Below are positions 15,027-22,730 of a stretch of DNA of 64,000 nucleotides, one piece after another. The DNA is from a virus: positions 1-64,000 of the IMG/VR virus record IMGVR_UViG_3300048113_001121. One strand, given 5' to 3'. A program made the position numbers and the translations under genes. Each line of letters begins with the position of its first letter. The stretch's first letter is position 1. The notes under the pieces are model-generated. The model did not search any database and had not been told where the DNA came from. It was given only the letters and a program-made list of their open reading frames with translations.

Positions 15027-17826
15027 TATTCATATTTTTATTAACGTATTCCATATCCACTAATTTAGTTGTATTCTCAAGATACATGTAATATGGGTTT
15101 ATGTTAACGTCATCCCAAAACCTAATTTCGGGGTCAGATAATGTTAATACTTCATCTAAATTATCCTGACTACCTTCTTTCATGGGGAATCCTCTAACCA
15201 ACTTAGTTTGTGATTTAGTAAAAAACGGTCTATCATCTGGATTATCCACTAATATTTCACTACGAATTTCAGGAGAAAACACTACCAACAAAGGTTCAAT
15301 ACGTTTATTAAATGCTGCCATATAACGAGGAATATTGTATTCACCTAATTTGTCAGGTGTTTCACTAATATATTTATCATCAATTAAATAACAATTCAAT
15401 ACGATTTCTGTAGAATCTGGAGGCATTGGCTTACCATTATTTATTGCATATTCTCTCTTTTCTGCCGCAGTTGCATTCCACTTATTCTTTTTTTGAACAT
15501 CACCGTGAGATTTTCGTTCACCATTATTGACATAATAGATAGTATCACCTAATCCCACATTTAAGTTATGTTTTATAGCTAATTCCATATGTGCCTGTCG
15601 AGACATTAAAGACCCTGATTTGGTTCGTTTTTTTACGTGTAATTTATAATCACTTATACTTTGTTTAACACGAGATTTATTGGCGATTTTAGAAATCGGT
15701 ATCTCCAAGTTATAAATTTTATTTACATACTCATAATAAAAGTCTAAAAACTCATGACCTTTACCGTCCAATAATAGACGTAACCCTTGGTCCAAAAACT
15801 CTGCGACATACGTTTGAAGCTTTTTAGATTTAATACTATTACCTGTTAATTTAACCTTACCTGTATCAGTGAGTAGTGCGTAGTTTTTACGTGCAACATT
15901 TATAGTAGACGGCCATACACCGTCAGTATCTAACCCCATTTCACCTCTCATGAAAATATCATTATACTCCGCTACGTCCGCCTCAGTACCAATATACTCT
16001 TTACCTTCTTCAACCAACCCGTTTAATCCTTTACCGATATATGTGTGTTTTTCACGTTCAGGTGGAGATGAAAAGTTTACACCATCCGTATCCATCACTA
16101 ATGGTTTGTAACCTCTCTTCATAAACCACATTATCATTTGTCTAAGATATTGTCTACCCGTACAGGTAATTTGTTCTCCCATATCCATATCACCCCACGG
16201 AAATACGTGTGGAGCGGATAATGACCCGAAAAATGCGTTAATGAATATTTTAATTGGTAATTGTTTACGATTATACTTTTTAGATTGTTCTGGGTCTGAA
16301 ACGTATAAATCTGAAGCCAATTTTTTATAAGTGATACGAGTATCTCTAAAATACTTTAACATACTCTTCATGGCTCCCGTTACATCACATTTAGGGAAGA
16401 TATCATGAACTAACTGTATCGATGGGTATAGTGATGAGTAATCGAGTTTTAAAACGTCTGTAGAGTACCCTACTGCCATCAATCTTGACAATCCACCTGT
16501 AAATGGTCGTTTTTCACCTTTCTTAGGAATTGCTAAGTTATGTTTATATGACCAAGCGGCCATAATCATTTTCCATAATGTTGCGGTACCCATTGTTGAT
16601 AGCCTCTCATATGTGGTAGGTACTAATTTAGATAGAAGGAAGTTTGCTTGATTAAACTCCTCGTCTACAACCATAGTCTCCCATATATCATCATAGAGAT
16701 ACCTTTCAATAATGTAGTTCCCATTTACCTTTTCATAGTGTCCTGGAAATCTTTCCATTAGGTTTTCAGTACCTATTGAACCAACTTCTTTGTAACCACC
16801 TGTCTTTGGGTTGAAATAATAATCTTTGTTGTCAAAATAAATTTTACCAATTTTATCTCCTTCAACATAAACACGGTTTTCTTTTTCCGCCCCAATAAAT
16901 TGAGTTATGTATTTAAGACCCCAACTTTTAATGTCTGAGTTAATTGCTTGTGTTCTTCTAACTGCATGTGCGATATCAATGATATTGTAACCCCACATCA
17001 TTGTTTGAGTGTATGGTTCCATTTCATTCGCTAACTTCAACATACCCTCCTTCTGTCTTAACTTTTGTTTGGGATTTAATGTTTTAGATATTTTTTTGAC
17101 ATCTAACCCTAATATTTCCGCTCTACGAAGAATAAAAGGAAAATCGAAAAAGGCTGAGTTATAACCACCAATCAAGGTCGGTTTTATACTTGCGATTGTA
17201 TCAAAAAATTCAATAATAACTTTACGTTCCTCTTCATCGTTTTCACAAGCGATAACCTTTTCGAAACCTTTATTATCTTTCATCCCTATAAGGAATATTT
17301 TACTATCCTCAGGAGATAGTCCTGTAGTCTCAATATCAAATACAAAACGATGTACCTCATCGTATTCATCGAAACCTTTAAAAAGTCTTTTATTTTTTTG
17401 TATTAAATATTGTTCGGCAGGTGCTAGAATCATTATGTAGTCTGAATTACCACGACCCCATGGGTCTAATCCACCACCTTTAAAAAAGTTTACTAAATTA
17501 CTATATGATTTAGTTGTCTTAACTAAATACTTTAAACCCTGTTCCATTCGGGTATCATTATGAGTATCTAATGTCTCAATAATTATTCCATGTGTAGACA
17601 TAGCTTGTTTTTGAGCTGCCTTAGAACCGCCATAAAAGTTGAGTCCTTGTAGGTTACCTACCCATGCAAATGGAATAAATGTGTCTGATTTTATTGATTT
17701 ACCCTGTATTGGGTCTTGAATTACTTTGAATATTTTTCCTGACGCGTAATCATATTCTAACGCTACAATATATTTTTCAGGGTCCTCTCCATTGAGGAAC
17801 GTTTCAATTTGTTCTTGTGATACCAT
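14995..17826 (-). CDS. 43: Family B DNA polymerase, gp43-like
   Basis: A 943-residue replicative polymerase close in length to T4 gp43 (898 aa). Exonuclease motifs are present: Exo I FVFDIETTGL (161-170) and Exo II IGGYNSAFFDFPFIL. Palm motif A is LKLDYSSLYPSIQ, motif B is LPIKIFINAFFGSLSA and motif C is LVMDTDGVNFSSP, where Gly replaces the usual Ser of DTDS. It synthesises phage DNA with proofreading. It has a promoter 70-100 bases upstream and a leader hairpin at 17858-17876 reminiscent of the T4 gp43 autoregulatory operator. The Cys-rich gene upstream is on the same strand. Confidence 0.95.
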   Translation of the reverse strand: MVSQEQIETFLNGEDPEKYIVALEYDYASGKIFKVIQDPIQGKSIKSDTFIPFAWVGNLQGLNFYGGSKAAQKQAMSTHGIIIETLDTHNDTRMEQGLKYLVKTTKSYSNLVNFFKGGGLDPWGRGNSDYIMILAPAEQYLIQKNKRLFKGFDEYDEVHRFVFDIETTGLSPEDSKIFLIGMKDNKGFEKVIACENDEEERKVIIEFFDTIASIKPTLIGGYNSAFFDFPFILRRAEILGLDVKKISKTLNPKQKLRQKEGMLKLANEMEPYTQTMMWGYNIIDIAHAVRRTQAINSDIKSWGLKYITQFIGAEKENRVYVEGDKIGKIYFDNKDYYFNPKTGGYKEVGSIGTENLMERFPGHYEKVNGNYIIERYLYDDIWETMVVDEEFNQANFLLSKLVPTTYERLSTMGTATLWKMIMAAWSYKHNLAIPKKGEKRPFTGGLSRLMAVGYSTDVLKLDYSSLYPSIQLVHDIFPKCDVTGAMKSMLKYFRDTRITYKKLASDLYVSDPEQSKKYNRKQLPIKIFINAFFGSLSAPHVFPWGDMDMGEQITCTGRQYLRQMIMWFMKRGYKPLVMDTDGVNFSSPPEREKHTYIGKGLNGLVEEGKEYIGTEADVAEYNDIFMRGEMGLDTDGVWPSTINVARKNYALLTDTGKVKLTGNSIKSKKLQTYVAEFLDQGLRLLLDGKGHEFLDFYYEYVNKIYNLEIPISKIANKSRVKQSISDYKLHVKKRTKSGSLMSRQAHMELAIKHNLNVGLGDTIYYVNNGERKSHGDVQKKNKWNATAAEKREYAINNGKPMPPDSTEIVLNCYLIDDKYISETPDKLGEYNIPRYMAAFNKRIEPLLVVFSPEIRSEILVDNPDDRPFFTKSQTKLVRGFPMKEGSQDNLDEVLTLSDPEIRFWDDVNINPYYMYLENTTKLVDMEYVNKNMNIMNSLDHQKT

Positions 17827-17857
17827 ATTATTTGTTTTTTCGTTTGAGACATTTTAC

Positions 17858-17876
17858 TCACATCGTATTGATGTGA
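17858..17876 (-). promoter_or_regulatory. Leader hairpin of DNA polymerase mRNA (possible operator)
   Basis: A perfect 7-bp stem TCACATC / GATGTGA with a 5-base loop, 31 bases upstream of the polymerase ATG. T4-type polymerases bind a leader hairpin to repress their own translation. Here the hairpin is further from the start than in T4, so autoregulation is a hypothesis. Confidence 0.4.
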
Positions 17877-17895
17877 TTACTCTTTAACACTTAAA

Positions 17896-17928
17896 CAAAT
17901 TATAGGTAATGATTATAGAATTGTCAAA
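17896..17928 (-). promoter_or_regulatory. Strong early-type promoter of DNA polymerase
   Basis: On the minus strand TTGACA (17927-17922), a 17-base spacer and TATAAT (17904-17899) form an exact sigma70 consensus. The same bases can be read as a near-Bacteroidota promoter, TTTG-N20-TATAATTTG. It starts immediately past the 3' end of the Cys-rich gene and would give a leader of about 65 bases containing the hairpin. No late motif is seen here, fitting early expression. Confidence 0.7.
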
Positions 17929-18384
17929 CTATTTTGTGTTTCTTTCTTGCCATTCGTAAGATACTGAATCTTCATCTATCGGACCACCTTTAGCCCAAGT
18001 ATAACAAGTTCTAGCTGAGTGACATTTGAAGTTGTGCATCCAACAGTAACCTAAACGACCATCATCATCTGATGTAACTCCAGGCATACATTCATCCATT
18101 CGTTTTGATATGTCAAATGCAACACAATTACCACATAAAGATTTTTTAGCTGCCTCTTCAGTAGTATCCCAATGTTTCGATAAGTCTTGCCAATAATCAC
18201 CAGGTTCATCTACATTTAATGGTCCATATTTTATATGTTCTGACTTTATAGATGAGTCTCGATTTTTCGTATTTAATTCTAAATCTTGAGTGGCTTTTGG
18301 ACAGTCCATTTCTGATTCGCCTAATAATCTACGATTTAATCTTTCGATTACTAAATTTTTTTGCCTCCTTATACTATTACTCAT
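17929..18384 (-). CDS. Cys-rich metalloprotein-like protein (HiPIP-like pattern)
   Basis: A 151-residue protein. Residues about 28-60 read CPKATQDLELNTKNRD then KYGPLNVDEPG. The C-terminal half has LCGNCVAFD, DECMPG, GYCWMHNFKC and ARTCYTWAKGGPI. This cysteine spacing resembles small Fe-S proteins of the high-potential iron-sulfur type (C-x-x-C ... C ... C-x-x-W). I recall the layout from other T4-like phages, where its role is unknown; redox or virion function are both possible. It lies directly upstream of the polymerase promoter on the same strand. Confidence 0.7.
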   Translation of the reverse strand: MSNSIRRQKNLVIERLNRRLLGESEMDCPKATQDLELNTKNRDSSIKSEHIKYGPLNVDEPGDYWQDLSKHWDTTEEAAKKSLCGNCVAFDISKRMDECMPGVTSDDDGRLGYCWMHNFKCHSARTCYTWAKGGPIDEDSVSYEWQERNTK

Positions 18385-18415
18385 AGATTATAATAAGTTA
18401 ATTTATTTTACCATT

Positions 18416-20191
18416 TTAGTCACATGGTATTATGCTTGTAACCATTCCATTAGTTACAATAAGTATATCAGTACTACCATCAACAGCTATACGACCGTTA
18501 TCGAACGGGAATTCACCATTAGGGTCTGTAAATATTGGGTTATTTTGTGCTGGAGTAGTATTAGTCTCGTCTTTAAATTTAGCGAAGTAATACGTTTCAG
18601 TTTTAACCGCCGCACATTGTGTTACTCCTGATGCACCTATAAATGAAGGTAACGCCGCAGGACATGAAATATCCATATCCCATACTGTATTACTATAAAA
18701 TCCAATACTTTCTAGTCTTAGGTCAGATGCAAGAGTATTTGTTTTCGGTATCACCATAAGGTTCCATGTTCTTGGGTCACCAGCATCAGTACCTGTGTTC
18801 GCCACATAATCCCCATTTTGGAATGTTGCGTTGGCAGTACCGTTTACTACCCAAGCTTCGTTAGCATCTAAATAATATTGGGTTAATTCATATGATACTC
18901 CCGCAGTAATACTTGTAGGTGCCTCGGTTGGTGAACTTGTTCCAACATATGTGAAGTTTCCGGTACCTGGACTTGTTGACTTGACTGGGTTTGTTACTGC
19001 AAGATTTGGACTAAACAATGTATTGTAGGTTGCTAAGTTATGACGTACTCTAATACCATCTGGAATTGAACGAGGCCCGAAATAAATAACAACCGCACCT
19101 GTGTCAGTACCAACACTAAAGTCAACAAGATACTTACCTTGTGTACCTATAGGTATACTTGGGGCTCTATTACACGGTTGTAAAGGTATTGCTGGCTCAG
19201 TTGGTGTCGGAGTTGGTGTTGAAGTACTAGTTGGTGTCGGGCTGACATCTCCACCTCCACCTGTTGTTGGTGTTGGAGTCGGAGTCGTAGTATTAGTTGG
19301 TGTTGGAGTCACATTTTTATCATCTGTAGTTGGTGTCGGAGTTGGTGTTGAAGTACTAGTTGGTGTTGGGCTGACATCTCCACCCCCACCTGTAGTTGGT
19401 GTCGGAGTTGGTGTTGAAGTACTAGTTGGTGTTGGGCTGACATCTCCACCTCCACCTGTTGTCGGTGTTGGTGTTGGGGTTGAGGTATTAGTTGGTGTCG
19501 GGCTTGGAGCTATATCACATATACAATTTCCATTTGTATTTGCTGACCCACCACATGATGGACTATTGTTTATTACACTCAGAGCACAAATTGTTTTTGA
19601 ATCGTATCGGTCGAGTATGATTTGTGTAGTTATACCCTCACAATCTACTACTGTAAATGTTGTACCAGATTCACATTCCATACCTCCATATAAGGACCAC
19701 GTATTACAACATGGATTCGTTGGTGTTGGTGTCGGGGTTGATGTGTTAGTTGGGGTATTAGTTGGAGTAGACGTGGGAGGAAGACCTGTTGTTACTGTCG
19801 GTGTCGGTGTTACAGTATTAGTTGGCGTATTTGTCGGTGTTACAGTATTAGTTGGAGTATTTGTCGGTGTTACAGTATTAGTTGGCGTATTTGTTGGGGT
19901 AGACGTGGGAGGAAGTCCTGCCGTTACTGTTGGTGTTGGTGTTTGAGTTGGCGTACTAGTGGGTGTTGGGGTGACAAAAGATACTGTTGCAATAACATCA
20001 CACGGAGAATCACTTGCACATATATATACGTTATGAGTATCAACATCAACAAATGAATACCCATCAATTAATTGTTGTCTAGTTACCGTAGCAATTAGAT
20101 TTCCAGCATCTATTGAGGTATGATAAATATTAATCACCGAGATATTTGTCCCGACCGTTAATCCTGTTAATGTTACTGTTCTATTCGCCAT
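18416..20191 (-). CDS. Large adhesin/fibre-like protein with Pro-Thr repeats
   Basis: A 591-residue protein. N-terminal beta domain (1-70) begins MANRTVTLTGLTVGTNISV. Two long Pro-Thr-rich linkers (about 73-165 and 228-332) are built from TPTPTNTPTNT-type and GGGGDVSPTPTSTSTPTPTP repeats. Between them is a Cys-rich module with CCNTWSLYGGMECESG and CGGSANTNGNCICD, probably disulfide-bonded. The C-terminal ~250 residues are beta-rich, with an YFGPRSIPDGIRV segment like bacterial adhesin or lectin domains, ending in IIPCD. It is probably a virion surface or fibre protein contacting the host; no enzymatic motif is seen. Confidence 0.65.
   Translation of the reverse strand: MANRTVTLTGLTVGTNISVINIYHTSIDAGNLIATVTRQQLIDGYSFVDVDTHNVYICASDSPCDVIATVSFVTPTPTSTPTQTPTPTVTAGLPPTSTPTNTPTNTVTPTNTPTNTVTPTNTPTNTVTPTPTVTTGLPPTSTPTNTPTNTSTPTPTPTNPCCNTWSLYGGMECESGTTFTVVDCEGITTQIILDRYDSKTICALSVINNSPSCGGSANTNGNCICDIAPSPTPTNTSTPTPTPTTGGGGDVSPTPTSTSTPTPTPTTGGGGDVSPTPTSTSTPTPTPTTDDKNVTPTPTNTTTPTPTPTTGGGGDVSPTPTSTSTPTPTPTEPAIPLQPCNRAPSIPIGTQGKYLVDFSVGTDTGAVVIYFGPRSIPDGIRVRHNLATYNTLFSPNLAVTNPVKSTSPGTGNFTYVGTSSPTEAPTSITAGVSYELTQYYLDANEAWVVNGTANATFQNGDYVANTGTDAGDPRTWNLMVIPKTNTLASDLRLESIGFYSNTVWDMDISCPAALPSFIGASGVTQCAAVKTETYYFAKFKDETNTTPAQNNPIFTDPNGEFPFDNGRIAVDGSTDILIVTNGMVTSIIPCD
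19196..19975 (-). repeat. Pro-Thr coding repeats
   Basis: Short GT-rich tandem units encoding TPTPTP, TNTPTNT and SPTPTSTSTPTP segments, in two blocks (about 19196-19510 and 19700-19975) either side of the Cys-rich module. The longest near-identical units are about 60-70 bases and include a GGGGDVSPTPT segment. Such DNA can gain or lose units by slippage. Confidence 0.75.
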
Positions 20192-20198
20192 CTTAAAT

Positions 20199-20206
20199 TA
20201 TAAATA
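20199..20206 (-). promoter_or_regulatory. Late-promoter-like motif before adhesin gene
   Basis: Sense-strand TATTTATA 7 bases before the ATG at 20191. The remaining 79 bases up to the next gene show nothing else. Confidence 0.35.
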
Positions 20207-20285
20207 TAGTTGATTTTATTATTCTTGTCATATTATTATAAATATATCCACTTTTAGTAATCTTATTATATTTTTATTTACCTTT

Positions 20286-20639
20286 TTAAATTATATTAAT
20301 ATACAAATTTTCTCTTATTGGAGCAATTAACTTACCCATTGAGTTATGTATATGGAACTCACCAATGAACCTACCTTTAGTGTTCGTATCCTTTTTACGC
20401 CACTTATAATAAATATAATATTCATAAGGAGCATCGGGGTTATTTTGTATTTTTTCAGTTATATACGCATTTTCCATTAAAATTTTAGGAATACCATTCG
20501 ATTCATTTTTCATCGAAAATCTAATTGTTGCGGTATCTAAATCCGTATCAAATATTTTATATGCGTCTGTTCGCCCATCTCTGACGACCTGCATTTTCAA
20601 TATTGGTAACTCACTATTTTGTCTTATAAAAAATTCCAT
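20286..20639 (-). CDS. Small beta protein, paralogue of the protease N-terminal module
   Basis: A 117-residue protein starting MEFFIRQNSELPILKMQVV. It is a clear paralogue of the first ~115 residues of the 685-residue protein upstream, sharing MEFFIR, DGR, I-x-F-S-M, EYYxYY, IGEF and a final INI strand. It therefore looks like a stand-alone copy of an attachment or assembly module. Such N-terminal modules anchor fibres in virions. TATTTATT lies 6 bases before its ATG. Function is unknown. Confidence 0.7.
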   Translation of the reverse strand: MEFFIRQNSELPILKMQVVRDGRTDAYKIFDTDLDTATIRFSMKNESNGIPKILMENAYITEKIQNNPDAPYEYYIYYKWRKKDTNTKGRFIGEFHIHNSMGKLIAPIRENLYINII

Positions 20640-20645
20640 ACTATC

Positions 20646-20653
20646 AATAAATA
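20646..20653 (-). promoter_or_regulatory. Late-promoter-like motif before small paralogue
   Basis: Sense-strand TATTTATT 6 bases before the ATG at 20639, in the 33-base gap to the protease-fibre gene. Confidence 0.3.
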
Positions 20654-20672
20654 GTTTTTATATTTAATTAGG

Positions 20673-22730
20673 TTATTGATTACTTCCGTAACATTCCATA
20701 CTAATCTCATTAGATGTTATTTTATACTCATAACACTCACTACTACCTGATGGTAAGTTACTAACTAAAACATATAATGGAAAGTCGTTATATGTTAATC
20801 CGGTACCGTAAATTTCCCATGGACCACCAACACAGTCTCTAAACTGTACAGTAAAGGTAAATGAAGGGGAAGACATATTGGACTCAATAGATAACTCACA
20901 ATATGGTTCTTCAGGAGTATCTTGACATATCATATGTTGACCATACGTGGACGCGTAACTATATCCATCTGCAATTCTTTCAGGTCTAAATTCAAGATTA
21001 ATAAAAGTAATTCCAAAATTAGCACAATATGACATAATAGTATGACAATCAGAATTTGGTATGTTACAAGGAAAGTTTGGGCAATCAGAAATATATGTAC
21101 CATCGAATGTACCTAAAGGAATGGTCCATGTACCATAGTCCCATGTGTGGAATCCAAGAACAGCATGACCCACTTCATGAGCATGTAAAAAATTATCAAA
21201 TAAATTACCTGTAACTCCCGACATAACATAAGGTAAGTCTACGTTAACATTATATGCAACTGCAACATTATTAATTGTATTATCAATATCAGGATAATAA
21301 ATTCCTAAGAAATTAGATATCCCTTGTAACCCCGTATTATTAAAACTTCTTCGATTTATCTGATAAATGAAGTTATAGTCAATACCCGGTAATAAAGTAT
21401 TATGGTTATTTTTATAATAAGTACCAATAGTATCTCGATATTGTACTTCATTAGGATTTCCCGCAACATTCCATGGTTCTGAGGTTTGAGTAGTCCATTC
21501 TACGATACCTTTAACTTTAAAAGTGAAATCACCATTAAAACTTGGTTCATAGAAGGCATTAAGGAATAAATTCATCGATTCAATATAAAGTTGTGAATTA
21601 CCACCATTTTGCTGTATTCTATTATATGAATTAAACGGTAAATCATATATCATATCGACACAATAATATTGTGACCCACTTAAGGACTGTGACATTACCG
21701 ACTCTCTGAATTGATTAATTTCTCTTTCTTTAGGGTTTACAGTACTACCACAATTAAAATTAGGACCTTCGATAAATGATTTAAACGCAGTATAAAGTTT
21801 ATCTGTCGTTTCAGTTAATAAAACTGTAGTACTATTCTTTTCGTATAAACAATAAACCGTAGTTTCACTAATACCTAAACTACCAATACTCTTATTACCG
21901 TCTTTAATTCGATAAGTTCTAAGTATTGGGCTAACTGACTCTATTATAGAATTTTCACCCTGACTTGACAATGTTATTTCAGGATTAGAATACTCAGTTT
22001 TTTCTAATCTCATTATCGCCATAGTTCCATCCCAATTAGGAATTGCCATTTCAAAGGACTCGTAATTATTATCGTAGATATTTTTTAGAGTTTCTGAATT
22101 GTAAGTAAATTCTGATAGGTTTTCACCTGTAGAATTAAATGTAAATAAACCTATAGGTGTATCACCTGAGTTAGTAAATTCACAATTTAACTCACAACTT
22201 AACGAATAATTAGGTGTTTGAGATATTGTGGGGGTGGGGGTAGGGGTAATACTTGAAGGTGATGGTGTAGGGGGTATCGGTGTATTAGACGGTGTAGGGG
22301 GTATTCCTCCTCCAGATGAGCCTCCTCCAGATGAACCTCCACCATACGGTTTACAACATAGTTCAGGCTTGCTAATTGAATCTGTTATATTTATAAATAA
22401 TTTTTTTCTTCTTGGTAAAATTATTTCACCCTGACTATTTGATATTTTAAATTCACCTATATAACCACCGATATGTCTTGTTTCGTGAGAAGTTAATTGG
22501 TAATAAACATAGTACTCCACTTCTTCAGTGTCTATCGTTGATGGTTTAACCATAACTGAGGCAGGTTTATTCATAATGTAATAAACATTAGTTTCTTCAT
22601 TCCACATACTAAAAGTGATAGTCGAGTCTTTAGTTAAGTTATCAAACTCTCTAAAGTCAACTCTACCATCTTTTACTATTTGTACCTTTATAATAGGTAA
22701 CGTACTATTTTTTCTTATAAAAAATTCCAT
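20673..22730 (-). CDS. Fibre-like protein with metzincin-type zinc protease domain
   Basis: A 685-residue modular protein. Residues 1-115 are the MEFFIR module shared with the next gene. A Gly/Ser then Pro-Thr linker (about 130-173) follows. The C-terminal part is a protease-like domain: HEVGHAVLGFH at 518-528 keeps all three zinc-binding His (518, 522, 528) and catalytic Glu519, and TIMSYC (564-569) is a typical metzincin Met-turn. The usual Gly at motif position 8 is Leu525, with Gly one residue later. Metzincins of the reprolysin/pappalysin type cleave extracellular proteins. A beta domain follows the protease. It probably helps the virion get through host surface layers, but activity is inferred. 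It is tandem with the adhesin-like genes and overlaps the next gene by one base. Confidence 0.85.
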   Translation of the reverse strand: MEFFIRKNSTLPIIKVQIVKDGRVDFREFDNLTKDSTITFSMWNEETNVYYIMNKPASVMVKPSTIDTEEVEYYVYYQLTSHETRHIGGYIGEFKISNSQGEIILPRRKKLFINITDSISKPELCCKPYGGGSSGGGSSGGGIPPTPSNTPIPPTPSPSSITPTPTPTISQTPNYSLSCELNCEFTNSGDTPIGLFTFNSTGENLSEFTYNSETLKNIYDNNYESFEMAIPNWDGTMAIMRLEKTEYSNPEITLSSQGENSIIESVSPILRTYRIKDGNKSIGSLGISETTVYCLYEKNSTTVLLTETTDKLYTAFKSFIEGPNFNCGSTVNPKEREINQFRESVMSQSLSGSQYYCVDMIYDLPFNSYNRIQQNGGNSQLYIESMNLFLNAFYEPSFNGDFTFKVKGIVEWTTQTSEPWNVAGNPNEVQYRDTIGTYYKNNHNTLLPGIDYNFIYQINRRSFNNTGLQGISNFLGIYYPDIDNTINNVAVAYNVNVDLPYVMSGVTGNLFDNFLHAHEVGHAVLGFHTWDYGTWTIPLGTFDGTYISDCPNFPCNIPNSDCHTIMSYCANFGITFINLEFRPERIADGYSYASTYGQHMICQDTPEEPYCELSIESNMSSPSFTFTVQFRDCVGGPWEIYGTGLTYNDFPLYVLVSNLPSGSSECYEYKITSNEISMECYGSNQ

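Noticed and set aside
19101-19946. Plus-strand Gly-Val repeat ORF
   Set aside because: It is the antisense of the Pro-Thr repeats in the minus-strand adhesin; its repetitive GVGVGV composition follows from the GT-rich DNA.
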